Below, piece by piece: positions 38,801 to 49,100 of a DNA stretch of 64,000 nt; positions within the stretch are counted from its first letter, which is position 1, and each line of letters opens with the position of its first letter. The notes under the pieces are model-generated. The model had not been told where the DNA came from, did no database searches, and saw only the letters and a program-made list of their open reading frames with translations. Where the stretch lies: positions 14,036,501 through 14,100,500 of the forward strand of contig NC_044578.1 in the NCBI RefSeq assembly GCF_901933205.1, read 5' to 3'. A program made the translations under genes and the position numbers. This DNA is from Camarhynchus parvulus (taxonomy: Eukaryota > Chordata > Aves > Passeriformes > Thraupidae).

Positions 38801-41118
38801 TAATCAATTAAGATCAACAATTAGCAAATAAAATTTATCAAATAGCTGTATTACAGAAGCCATATAACAAATAAATTAATGGATAATAATTCTTTTTCTC
38901 CAAAGAACTCCATGTTAAGACTTAAAGACGTATGTCTTAGAAAGAATTCAGCCCAGGTAATCTGTTGAACACACATGCACACATTTACTTCTATATGAAT
39001 GAAAATCACCTTTTTCTTGCTGCAAACACACAAAAGTAGATGCAAATAGACAGAAACTCAGAGGAAGATCAGCTAAAGAGAATAAACACATTCTTTCAGC
39101 AAAACAGTTTTAGAATGGAAAGAAACACACCTCTTGCAATTCGTATACGTTCTGTGACTTCTTAATGGTTATCTGTATCATGTTCAGTATTCCTCTCACA
39201 ATGTTAATGCAAGTATCAGGGCAGTTTTCTGGGCCATAAATGTTTCCAACCCGTCCACTGCTGTATTCAAACTTGAAGGGCTGGGTAAGGCATGAGGAAA
39301 CCATCTGGGTGATTTTGGAAGATCGAGTGAATGGGTCCCTGGGCCAGATGCCATTGTATTCCTCGAGTTGTGGGGAGCGGATCTGGGAGGAAATCAAGAT
39401 ACTTAGGTGAATAAAACCCCTTTGGTACTAAATACACAAACATATTGGAATAAATTAATATAACCACTAGTGAGATACTCTTTTCTTCCAAATGTAGGCT
39501 TAGAAAATCATAGAGCAGTTTATTCTTGTGCTTACACTATTGTAAAACCAGTGCAAATCCTGTCTGCTCAACAGTACTATTTTATCTTACAGAAGCAGTT
39601 AACATATCAAATAAAGTCTCCCTTTTTGTCAGCCTTATAATAAATGTTCTGCTTTAAATTTAGCATTTAAAAAGCTTATACCATTCTAAATGTAAAAAAA
39701 AATTGCAGTTTTAGGATGTTTCATTTTAACTTATTCCTATACAACTTTTTTTTTGGACTAAACTAATTACTATATTTGCTTCATATTAGTTACTTATTTA
39801 AATCAACCAAAGTATTTTAACAATGGACAATATATTTATAAACACTGAGATACAATGTAAATAAGAAGCAATTTCTATAACTTCGGCAAAGTGACTGGCA
39901 GCTTAGGTGCCTCAGAGCACAGGCTGGTGCACACCATACAAGAATTTCAGGACAAAGTCTATTGTGTGAAATGCAATCCCTAGCCCCCAGTTTTGAAAGA
40001 TCTACAGTTCAATACAACTGGTGACAGCTGCCACTGAATTCAGTATTCCAAAAAGAACCCCTGATTTGCAACTGAATTAAGAGGGTAAAAGTACATTTCT
40101 GAGGCACATTTATTTTGAATTGAGCCAGGTCCTATCACTGCTGACATCAGCAGAGGCATGATTTTACATGTACAGGTCTTTTACTGCATTATTCAAACAC
40201 TAAACATTATTACATACTCCTTTTTATGACTTTCACTTTTTAATCTTACCTTTATCAAGCGTCACTTTTTATTGTTAGCTTTTATCACTTTTTAAGCCTA
40301 TTTTTATTAGTTGCCTTCATGACAATGATTTTACACACTCAAGTCCTGGCTTCCCACAAGGAGTTAGAAATGTGTGCTAAGAGTAGAATCAAATCTTAGA
40401 GCAATTTAAAATGTCTTTAGTTTGCCATTTTCTAGCAAACCCCCAGCAACTGTATTTCCAATTTGAAGTCTTGAGGAGCAGCTGCTACAAACAACTGCCA
40501 CAGCAAGCACAGGTGACTCATCCCTCTGAAACGGCAGCTTGCAGCTCATTCTCTGACATCTACAGTGATAAGCCTCCAGTTGTGTTTCCTGCAGCTTTCC
40601 TATACCCCAATCGGCCAGATGCAATTAAAACAGTGATTTTAGCTCGCTGTTGCACATTTAGGAGGTGCAGTACCTTGAGGAGGTAGTTGTTCTCCGACAG
40701 CCCACTGATCTCCAGTTTGCAGCTCAAGCGCACGCCAGCCTTGGCTAAATTCTTTTCTTGAAGCCCATTCAACACCCAGCCTTCATAACTGTACAAGTAG
40801 CTCTTTCTGCTACTGAATCCAGGCTCTGGGGGAAACAATAGCCATTTTCACAGTACTTGTGAGCATGTTCTAATAAATAGAAATAACAGCAAATTCACTG
40901 AAAACAGATGCTAGAAGGAAATTTACTTACCGATGTCAAACTTCTGACTACCTACAAAAAGAGATGAAAAACCAGGTAAGTAATGTTCAATCTAGACCAA
41001 ATCACTGCCACTGAATTTAAGGAAAATTTAGAAAAGAAAGGTGAAGAAGGGATATGTAGCCTTACCTACAAGGGTGAGCACTAGTGCAAGGATGATCCCC
41101 CTCATAGTGCAGGTGAAT
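17880..41118 (-). CDS. VTG2: Vitellogenin-2 (major yolk precursor), complete, 35 coding exons
   Basis: Main egg-yolk precursor: made in the liver under oestrogen, secreted, taken up by the oocyte receptor and cut to lipovitellins, phosvitin and a C-terminal glycoprotein. CDS runs from 41105 to a stop at 18104 in 35 exons with closing phases: 1,894 residues with the preferred exon 21 acceptor, 1,917 with the other; chicken VTG2, from memory, is 1,850. Signal peptide MRGIILALVLTLVG and SQKFDI equal the chicken start. Order: signal peptide (about 1-15), N-terminal lipid module (to about 816), lipovitellin beta-sheets (817-1091), phosvitin (1092-1367), lipovitellin-2 (1368-1624), von Willebrand D module and tail (1625-1894). 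The last residues include CTCEDENC. Orthology is firm from sequence and neighbours. Confidence 0.95.
17896..17901 (-). terminator. VTG2 polyadenylation signal
   Basis: The minus strand reads AATAAA, about 200 bases past the VTG2 stop. It is the only exact copy I noticed in the near 3' flank, so the 3' UTR probably ends near 17880. The cleavage site is inferred. Confidence 0.6.
18104..23314 (-). CDS. VTG2: VTG2 exons 30-35: von Willebrand type D module and C-terminal tail
   Basis: Exons 30-35: 23128-23314, 22713-22801, 21555-21652, 20640-20799, 19090-19251, 18104-18219. Exon 30 opens the cysteine-rich module with AQCSVSYNKV and NYTMPADCYHIL; exon 33 holds the hallmark CGLCGKYDAECEQEY. Exon 34 ends VTVGFHCVPA and exon 35 closes after CTCEDENC with a TGA at 18106-18104. 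In chicken this part is released as a 40-kDa yolk plasma glycoprotein. All exons keep the family phases. Confidence 0.94.
21661..21688. repeat. CAAAA repeat forming the acceptor tract of VTG2 exon 32
   Basis: Four CAAAA units after an A run. On the minus strand this is TTTTG repeats lying just before the TTCTAG acceptor of exon 32, so it is the polypyrimidine tract. Confidence 0.85.
23321..23369. repeat. CAAAAA repeat and T run next to VTG2 exon 30 acceptor
   Basis: A CAAAAA repeat at 23321-23347 becomes TTTTTG repeats just before the AACTAG acceptor of exon 30 on the minus strand. A separate plus-strand T run lies at about 23356-23369, so the two could pair in the pre-mRNA. Confidence 0.8.
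23776..27372 (-). CDS. VTG2: VTG2 exons 24-29: lipovitellin-2
   Basis: Exons 24-29: 27319-27372, 26401-26487, 25163-25375, 24933-25075, 24402-24540, 23776-23911. After phosvitin the chain resumes with HEIYQYRFKSAHRQ (exon 24) and a short serine-containing linker (exon 25, SSHSSARSSHATSRASW). Exon 26 encodes PKFLGDVQTPVLAVLL, VYADVDSIRPRMQVFV, an N-glycosylation site NLTD, and WKLCADASVHNAHKA. Exons 27-28 give YLKWGRNCQDYK and FYKFVPGAAFMLGF. This is the small lipovitellin chain that packs onto the lipid cavity. Confidence 0.93.
27838..28665 (-). CDS. VTG2: VTG2 exon 23: phosvitin domain with long serine runs
   Basis: A single 276-codon exon encodes the whole of phosvitin and its edges. It starts IANKTRHQKKRPSKK and ends SAYSKIW. 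I count about 154 serines (56 percent), in runs of up to 15 broken by single lysines, arginines or DR and ER pairs; these are multi-site phosphorylation targets that hold calcium and iron. Near the end are histidine clusters (HHSHGH, HHSHEHHS) and an N-glycosylation site in VNGSSSS, both as in chicken. Serine is written almost wholly with AGC and AGT, so the plus strand is a long run of GCT, ACT and CTG triplets. Confidence 0.94.
29037..30726 (-). CDS. VTG2: VTG2 exons 18-22: lipovitellin-1 beta-sheet region up to phosvitin
   Basis: Exons 18-22: 30633-30726, 30335-30520, 29630-29774, 29291-29513, 29037-29212. Exon 19 encodes ATMGVNTEYFQQAVEIQG and the MKFDAKIDMKLKNIKIETNPC strand; exon 21 encodes RKAHKRDICVK and CQLCFSRRSRDASF. 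Exon 21 has two in-frame acceptors, at 29513 and 29582; I prefer 29513 because it makes the codon count before phosvitin equal to VTG3 (1,091) and avoids an extra hydrophobic segment. Exon 22 ends AAG followed by GCAAGT, a GC donor; the ordinary-looking GT four bases on would break the frame with exon 23. Confidence 0.88.
29881..29962. repeat. AT-rich imperfect tandem repeat in VTG2 intron 19
   Basis: Three imperfect copies of a unit like AAACATTATTGAAAT occur here, with a short TATATA palindrome between the first two. Probably a small local expansion. Confidence 0.7.
31070..31560 (-). mobile_element. Truncated CR1 retroposon in VTG2 intron 17
   Basis: The plus strand resembles the reverse complement of avian CR1: the phrase around GACCCAAAACTGGACA, a stretch on intermittent transitions (CACATGAGCACACTGCTG), then GTCAAATTTCACCCCATT and CCATCCTCTCCAGCCTGTT in the order expected of the element. 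It is degraded and lacks both ends, including the tandem ATTCTATG tail. It therefore lies in the same orientation as VTG2. Assigned from memory of the family. Confidence 0.75.
32417..41105 (-). CDS. VTG2: VTG2 exons 1-17: signal peptide and N-terminal lipid-transport module
   Basis: Exons 1-17: 41066-41105, 40931-40951, 40674-40825, 39131-39382, 38458-38619, 38218-38366, 37472-37622, 37212-37369, 36958-37123, 36002-36127, 35436-35654, 34301-34518, 34070-34167, 33663-33787, 33453-33554, 32692-32811, 32417-32606. Motifs matching chicken VTG2 include GKAGVRLS-like KAGVRLSCKLEISGL (exon 3), FEYSSGRVGNIY (exon 4), AYIYPCPVDMM (exon 5), CIGNMGEPASIKRILKFLP (exon 11) and MKRNIPFAEY-like VKRNIPFAEYSTYKKIKE (exon 15). 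The N-terminal barrel binds the oocyte receptor and the helices support the lipid cavity, as known from lamprey lipovitellin. Confidence 0.94.
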
Positions 41119-41142
41119 GGGCCTGTGGCAGACATGGTGAGA

Positions 41143-41150
41143 CTTTTATG
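41143..41150 (-). promoter_or_regulatory. VTG2 TATA-like box
   Basis: The minus strand reads CATAAAAG, 38 bases upstream of the start codon and about 26-33 upstream of the inferred transcription start at 41118. It has one difference from the TATAAAAG of the paralogue. An ATG between box and start site (41133-41135) would not be transcribed. Confidence 0.65.
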
Positions 41151-41464
41151 GAAGGAAGCTCAGGAACACGTGGCTGTGTTCTGCTGAATTCTCAAGTTTT
41201 TTATCAGTTAATGTAAACACATCCCTTTTTGCAATCATACTTTCTCTTCAGATGGAATAACAGAAATCAAGCCATACCTTGGCATCTCACTGATTATCTC
41301 ATGAGCCCTTTGCTGAATTGTTTAAAAGTTTCAACTTATCCTAATAAGCTTTTGCTAGATTGCTTACAATCATTTTACAGTAAACACATTACCTAATTTC
41401 CTAGGTTGTGTCACAGCTGGCTGCTGCTATTTGGTCCTGCCATAGACTAGGTTTATTTTGCCCA

Positions 41465-41477
41465 GGTTATGCTGACC
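41465..41477 (-). promoter_or_regulatory. Proximal one-mismatch oestrogen response element of VTG2
   Basis: The plus strand reads GGTTATGCTGACC, one base off the GGTCAnnnTGACC palindrome, at about -347 to -359. Another TGACC follows at 41485-41489. Chicken VTG2 is known to have a weak second element near this distance. The VTG3 promoter has the related element at almost the same distance. Confidence 0.65.
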
Positions 41478-41739
41478 TGGCACCTGACCCAAACTGTTAT
41501 CTAGCTGATAGCAGCCCAATTAGCAGAGTCAGTATCACACACTGACACTGTTCCTCCCCTTCCCTCAGCACTGGCTCCAGCTGCCCCTGCAGACAGCAGA
41601 CCAGGACAGGTATCCCCTTGCCATTATATTCCTATGTGCACCAAAGCACATTTAACAATCTAATGAAAACCTATATATATATGGCATATAAATACATTTA
41701 TTCAAATAAAGCAGAGGATCAATGTGTCCTTTCAGCTCT

Positions 41740-41752
41740 GGTCACAATGACC
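41740..41752 (-). promoter_or_regulatory. Perfect oestrogen response element of VTG2
   Basis: GGTCACAATGACC has both half-sites exact around a three-base spacer, the consensus site for the oestrogen receptor dimer. It lies about -622 to -634 from the inferred VTG2 start. Chicken VTG2 has its main element at about -620 to -630 (from memory), so position and type are conserved. It is the obvious driver of liver induction in laying females. Confidence 0.85.
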
Positions 41753-42621
41753 AGGAATATTTTTTAAATGAACAAAGATTTCATAAGCTATCAGTAAATA
41801 TTTTATCTTTCAAGGTAAATGACAGCCAAATCTGAATAATTAAAAGCCACAGAGACTGCGCCCAGCAAAGCAGGGGGAATGGGAGTGCAAGTCAGCTAGA
41901 ACTTTTGCATTTCCTGAGGAGTCAATCCCAAAATGCAGCTGAACAGATGCAGGATTGCAGCCAGCTTCACCATGGGTTTACAGTGAGAGCCCAGGCACAC
42001 ATTCACACAGGTGTTCTCTTCCAGAAACCTTAGGGCTGTGGAGGCAAGTGGAGATGCACAAAACACTTTTGGCCTGTTTGAGTATGGTGAGAGACTGGGG
42101 GATTGACCAGACCCATTCCTCCCACAAGTGACAGCATCCCCCAAAGCCAGCGAGGCGGCATCTGGATCAGCAATAAAAATGCACAGGGGCTGGAGGATGT
42201 TTCTGAAGGAGCAACTTAAAGCCTACAGCTTATTGTGTTGCCTGAAGTCACACAAAAGCCCTGAATCCCATTAAAATTCACCATCTATGGCATACTGGGT
42301 TAATCAGACACTTTATTCTATTCCCACAACTCCTATAGTTGTATGATTAACCACAGGAGTGTGCTTTGTGGCAAATGCTATTTTAACACCCACAAATGAA
42401 CATTTATTTTCTATTTCACAGTTTCTACAGCCTTCCATTAGCAAGTGCTGTTCCTGGGTTGCCAGTCCCATAGGTCTTCACTTTTTCAGACTCCACATGG
42501 ACTGTAAATCCATCTCAGGCTGTGTGAACTATTTTGGGAACTGCCACCCAGCTCACTGCAGAAGACATTTGAGGGATGAAGGGTGGACACTTGCAAGAAA
42601 TGTCTCATTTCTCATGATTAT

Positions 42622-42622
<1 letters not shown>

Positions 42623-42690
<68 letters not shown>
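42623..42690. repeat. TATC microsatellite, 17 units
   Basis: Seventeen perfect copies of TATC (GATA on the other strand), 68 bases, about 1.5 kb upstream of the VTG2 start. Perfect tetranucleotide runs of this length usually vary in copy number between individuals. The open frames reading IYLSIYLS are products of the repeat. Confidence 0.95.
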
Positions 42691-42692
<2 letters not shown>

Positions 42693-45474
42693 CAAGGGAA
42701 CAAGCATGTTTTGTGCCTCAGGGGACAAGCTCTTTTATACAGTTATAAGTAATTTTTTATTAGTAAATATTTATTTAAACAAACCTACCTGTTATGCATA
42801 CCAAAGAGTTGTACATCTTGTACAACTCAAAACGTGAATAAAGAAACAAACACTGACAAGTGTGAAAACTACAACAAAATATGAAAACTACAACAAAATA
42901 TACACCATGGGAGCTCACGTTTTCATTTTAAGTGCAGCTTTGTAGGGCATAGTGAACATTAGATATCAGATGTATTTTCTGAAACCAATAAATAAATCAT
43001 TGGATAATCTGAACACTTCTTCTGAGGTCAACTTTTTGATACAACTATGTCAACATTTCATATCTTCTCATCAACTTCTCTTGCATATCAGAAAAAAACT
43101 AAAACCAAGATGTCTTATAAGGCTTCACAGAAAAAAGCTTAGTGATAACTACAAATTAAACAAAAAACACACCTGCATAATAACTAAGCTGATTCAACAT
43201 GCACAGTATTGCCATTATTCTGCATATCCTTCCATTTTCCTTTTAAGAATAACCTGATTGTATTGGTATTATCTACATATATCAGTTAACTTGACCTGGT
43301 TGAAACCTACCTGGACACAGAACTAGCCCTAGAAAATAAGTTAAAATACAGTCTGTTTTTTCTTTTGTCCTGCTACAAGTGAAGCAGAGCATGCCTGTAG
43401 AATCTGGTGGAAGCAGTTCTTCAAAGTAGGAAGAAAACAACAGCTGTTTTGTGGGGAGAAGGTTCACTTAAGAAAAATTTCCATTTCTTAGGTTTTTTTG
43501 CTATACAGTCTGTGTTGCAGGAGCTATATATTGTATAGCCTTCAGCTGCTGGGGATGAAAGGGAAAAAAAATTAACAGCTCCAACATAATCCTGGGAAGT
43601 AAGTACTCAGACCTAATCAGACTGATATTTAGGGTAAAAGCATGTCCATCACAGACTGAAAAAGCAGCAATGAATATTGTAGTTAAAGATTTTTAAGAAA
43701 CACCACAGTTTAAGAGAACCACTCATCTTTTCAATACCATGCATGAGTAGCTAGCAATAGCTGCATTGTCTTCACTTGTTGAGAGTCTCTACTTCTTGTT
43801 CCTTGAGAAGAGCACTCACTGTATTATCTCAAATATACACCTATGGGAAGTGATACGCCTGTATCACATTCCTGCAGGAAGTCTCCCCCTTTGCTCTTCA
43901 AATCTCTGAGTAAGAAAGATCCTGTAGTTGTTTCCAACAGCTCTAAGTACCACAATGTCACTCTTTGCAGAATTCATATAATTATTAGAAGTAGTTTCAG
44001 ATTTAAAATCTTCCCAGACACTGAATATAGAGAAATCCAAAAACTCTAGCTATGTTTTACTTCTTTGCATAGACAGGACCAAATCTGTACTCCAGACTTC
44101 CTGACCAAGTTCTGAGGCCAGCTCGAGACTCAACTGCATACACCCTTCTAGCACAGTTAGTTCTTCCATGGAGACAGTCACACATATTCCACCACTCTAA
44201 AATGGGTTACACAACTCTAAAGCAAAAAATTAGTACAAAATCTTTATTAATTGCTAATCACTCAACAGACAGAAACAAGAGTTTAAATAGGTTATTTTGT
44301 TCTTCAAGGCACTATTATCCTAAAAGTTACTTTAAAGAAAACCAGGCTGAAGAAGGAAGGCTCAAGTAAAGCAAACACAACTAACAGCCCCAGTAGGGCA
44401 CCCATGAGCACACAATGGAACAGCAGCAGCCCCTGGTGGCATCTGGATCCTGCCTCAGCCATGGAGATCTGCAGCCACTACTGGCTTGAAAATAATCCTG
44501 CTTGCAGAGTCCTGCTCTCCCTTTATATAAAGAACTCTTAATATATTAATTTTTCACTTTACTTAAGTTTTTTGCAAGTGTATTTATTCTTCCACAAGTA
44601 AAATTCAGGCAAGAGCTGCTCAACAGCTGGGAAACATGAAACCAACAGGAACTGTACACTGCTAGAAAGCAGTGAATGTGATTCTGAACATCTGTGACAT
44701 GATTCTGAACATCCATTTATTGGGCAAGAACAGGAGAAACAGAAATATGATGCTGCCTTTCCAACTTGACTACCCATGCAGCAAAAAGCCCACCAAGACA
44801 ATAGTATTGGTATTATCATTATACCCACTTCTGCTCCCTTATAGGTGCTATATGAAATCCACACAAGTATCATCCTCTGCAGTTTACATTGGCTACTACT
44901 TCATCTCAAGCTGGAACTCAATGGACTGAATTTACTGCAGCAGAAAGTGCAGCTTTTTACCTCAGTTTCTTCTCCTCCCTGTATGATCCTATTGCTATTT
45001 TTCCAGATAATCCAATCACTACACTCCAACTCTGAAGTGAATGGGCAGAGCAGCAATATCCTTCAGTGAAGGATTCTAAACTTGAGTTAATTTCCCACCT
45101 CTGACCCCAAGAAAGGCAGTTTAAGTTCAGACATCTTCCAAAAGGCCAATTACACAAGGATCAGAGCTATTCAAGTGATCCCACATGCACAAAAACCAAA
45201 TAAGAGAAGATGGATCTGTACTGGGCAAGGAAAATCACACACTGAGTAAGGTGAAGGAGACCTTGAAACATCTTACCTCTAAACTTGGCTATTTTTATTA
45301 CATTATAAACAAGAGACTTCCCCAAGGCTACACAAAAAATAACATTCTGGAGTCAATTAAAACAAAAAACCAAACAAAATACAAAACCAGCACCAGATTT
45401 GTATACATTGTATATAGCCCTATAACCATGGTAGCTTAAAAGTTTACTGCACACAAATCATAGAACCAGGGTTT

Positions 45475-46199
45475 TTTAGAATAGAATTACACGTTTATTG
45501 TTCACATTTGAAATACTTTGGTTCCTGACTGAACCACTGAAAGTCCCAATGGATCTGTAAACTGAGTATCACTAGAAAACAATTTAAAATGCCATGTAAA
45601 ATAATATTTATGTATGCATGTGTTTCATTTCATGGTTTCTCAGCATAACCACTTGTTCTATTTACAAATATATAAAGATTTGCACTTTAAATCATTGAGA
45701 TATCAAAGAGGTATTTTCAAATCACACAATAAATATAGAACCTGTTTTGTTAAAAATCTACAGTATACTGTACATTCAAGTCGAGGCAAAAAAGGATTTA
45801 ATGCCAGTTACACTTGAGACATAAATGCATGTTTCCAATAATTAAACAATTTCTAAAAGTGCTATCTCTGCCTGTGATGAAAGGTAACATTAGGATCCAG
45901 TATTTCATTACAGTCAAAGTTTCAGACCATTGCTTTATTCACAGAACTAGAGTTTCTGTTACTAGAAAAATATCAAAGCTTTTATATATTCTTAAATTTT
46001 CTTTCAAGAGTTGCAAGAAAGAGGCAAAAAATGGTCTAAAAAATAAAAGCCATGTGCACACACATAGAAACACACCACGATTCAGATCACCACATAATCC
46101 TCCAGAAGAATGATCAAACTCACAGCATTCTGTTTCATTTAGAATGATAAGTTTATGAACAAGTCTCTAACAAAAATCCCAGCAGGCAACCCTAGAAGT
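45475..46199 (-). other. SSX2IP: SSX2IP 3' untranslated region
   Basis: About 720 bases from the stop at 46202-46200 to just past the polyadenylation signal. It is AT-rich and contains no open frame that continues the protein. The far end is inferred from the signal. Confidence 0.6.
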
Positions 46200-49100
46200 C
46201 TAAGGCAGCTGTTCCATGTGCAAGTTTCTACATAGAGTGTCAAGTCCAGAGTCTTCCCATGTCTTTGTGCATTCTTCAGTTTCTTCTTTGTCATCACTTT
46301 CCACCCACAGATTTGGCATGTAATCTGCACCAGGTTTTTCTGATGCAACACTGGAAGCAGAAAAAGAAGTTACAATGCAAATAAACAATGCTCTGAATGG
46401 AAACAGAGTATTGCTTTTATGATATAATGTTTAATATCCTTGGTTATATACCAACCATAAGCTTTAGATTATGCTGTGCTCTCCATAGAGTTCAGCACTC
46501 TACAAGCCATCTACATTTTTTCACAAACCTGTTTTGTGTAATGTACTGGGATATCTGGCAAGGCTCTGGTGAAGCAGTAGTACTCAACACAGAGGGAGGT
46601 CTTTTTTGCTGAGATGCAGATCTCACTAAACGAAGGTCTGTGTCAGAACCTAAGAGAAACACACATCAGTTAAACTGCAGCCCACTGGAAATAAGCAAGT
46701 CCTTCAGCATTTTGTGCCCTCTGCTTTAAAGAAAAAACCAAAACCACAAAGACCTTAAAGAAGAGCTATAATAAAACTGTCACTGATACAGACCTGGGAT
46801 TAAAAATTTTTAAAGTATTGAAGGAAGTTATGTTAAAATTAGGACTCTAAATTTGAAAATGCAGCATTTGCATATATAGCTACCACTGAAAGTAGTCATA
46901 TGAAGTCACTCAAGTGTAATTACTCAATTTACAATTAATAAAGCTTTTTTGTTCCTTAAGTAAAGACCTCTCCAGCATGCACAGACAACACCAACATTAA
47001 AACCTGCAAACTTGTCAGAATACAGAAAACAAAACCAAAAATGAAGTCAGATGTCTTACTGTTTACATGAAACTAACCATCACACAAGTCAATGGAAATA
47101 AATGGCAAACTTAGGAGGGCCAGATCAATCCCTTCTCACATTTATATTTCAAAGTTTTTATATGAAGTAGAAAACCAGAATGATTACATGTTCTTCAGTA
47201 TTTATGAAAGCACATGAAAGTTACCTGCTGTGCTGTCAGGTATTTGATATTCACCAGATTGTTTCACAAATATAAATTCACTACATAAGTAATTATCAGG
47301 AAATTTTGAACCATCAACATATCAGTTGCCCTGATATGTGGAGGCATACAGATACATGGTAAATTTTTTCTTGAGACCTTTGGGTTTTTTAATTGTTTTG
47401 TTCATATTTGTGACTTCTAGTTGAAAGGAAGAGAAAGAAACTGTGCAAGAACATAATCTGAACCAAATACTTGCTTCTTAAGAAGGCACTTGGAGTTGTT
47501 GCATTTTCAGACTTGCAATCAGCAGTCATACTTAAGAACTGATGCTTCAGCCATGCTCCTCTATCTTCCTCAAATGCCTTTCTCTAAGAAAAGAAATGAC
47601 AATTTACACTTATGACAACAGGAAAAAACCTAGCCCACGTTAAATTGATGTTATGCTATTTCAGAAAGCCAAAGTTGTAGCATGTCTATGTCACCAAGGA
47701 GAGCCAGCAGTTTAACACAGCAAATACTGCCTGTGAGCAAGCTTTTAGCCCAGTGAGGATTGGCTGAGGGGGCACTCACAGCCAAATCCCACAGCTTGTT
47801 CCACAGAGGTCAGAGTAATCCTTTCACTTCACTGCTCTACACTCCACCGACACCACCTCCTGTGCTCCCCATTCTCCCAGAACAGCACCACCTCTTGGAG
47901 CAGCCCTCATCCAAGGCAGCCACCAGGAACAATTACTTCTTAAACCTTCTAAACAGGGAAAAATTACACTGAAAATATAGCCCTGATTGCTTCTGTATAA
48001 AACTGGGGCAAGAAAACAAAGAGGTTGTTTCCCTTTCCAGTCCCTCCAAGCACAGAAAAAGAATGTCTAACAGACAACCTCCAAGAGATCCAATGGCTCT
48101 GGAATCAAGCAACAAGTTATTTCATCTCCAAAAACCATCAGTGAAACAGGATGCTCCTATTCTCTGTCAGTAGAAAAACAGAGGAAGCTGAACTCCAACG
48201 CAAACATTCACAAACACCTACAAAGCTCACAGCATTGCTTCTCATTTCATACCTCAGCATTCTGACAAGCTGAAGCATGAGCAGTTATACTTAGGCTGCA
48301 ATGTAGTCCTAAACATTTCCAGACAAACAATTATTGTGTATTATCACTCATTGCTTTTAAAGCTGAATTCAATGTGCAACATGAAATTAACTCACTCACT
48401 GAAACGCAAATAAAATAAAATTAGTTATAATTTGTATTTGTTACCACGTGAACTACTGCTATCCCAGTAGCTTAAATAACACCTAGAGTATTTTATATTC
48501 TGGGTCAGACAGGTTGGCCAGTTAACTCTGTATTCTGTCTCAAACAGTGGCCACAAGAGATGCTATTTATGAGCAGAGTCACTTTCTGCAGTGCATTCCC
48601 TCACAAGTTCCCATTCCCAAAAGCCATTTGATTATAGATACTGAAAGGCACTCCCCTGTGCCCCATTTTTATTATCTGTGAGTGTGTTGCCCATAAGCTC
48701 AGGCAAGTGCTTTTTGAACTTGATGGTATACACTGCCTTTACAATCTCCTTCAAAAAAAATCCAGAAGTCAACTACCTAACTATAAAAAAACTACCTTTT
48801 GGGGTATGATTTTGATTTAATTTCAAAATTAAGAGTCCCCTCTAGTCCAAGCCTTGAGGGATTTGGTGAACAACAGTAGGGCTTTCATCTGCTCAAACTG
48901 AATCCACAGCTTTATAAATTTTAATCACATCCCACTCCAACTTTCTGCTCTGCACATCAAAGCAAGCTGTTCTATAAGCAAAAGTCCATCTCTTTTTTCC
49001 TGTCATATCTGTACCATCCTAGTTCCACAATCACATCATGATGACCTTTCCCTGACAAACTTGTAAGCCTCTTCACATTTTTGACCCTAACTATGGGCTA

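Larger units (their letters stand above)
41119..45474. other. VTG2 upstream region, intergenic to SSX2IP
   Basis: About 4.4 kb between the VTG2 start and the SSX2IP 3' end. It holds the VTG2 promoter and response elements, an unassigned 82-codon open frame at 41896-42144 and a TATC microsatellite at 42623-42690. From 42700 to 45470 the DNA is AT-rich and I recognise no gene, RNA or clear repeat in it. Confidence 0.6.

Noticed and set aside
42359..42837. Frames reading repeated isoleucine-tyrosine-leucine-serine
   Set aside because: Translation of the TATC microsatellite.
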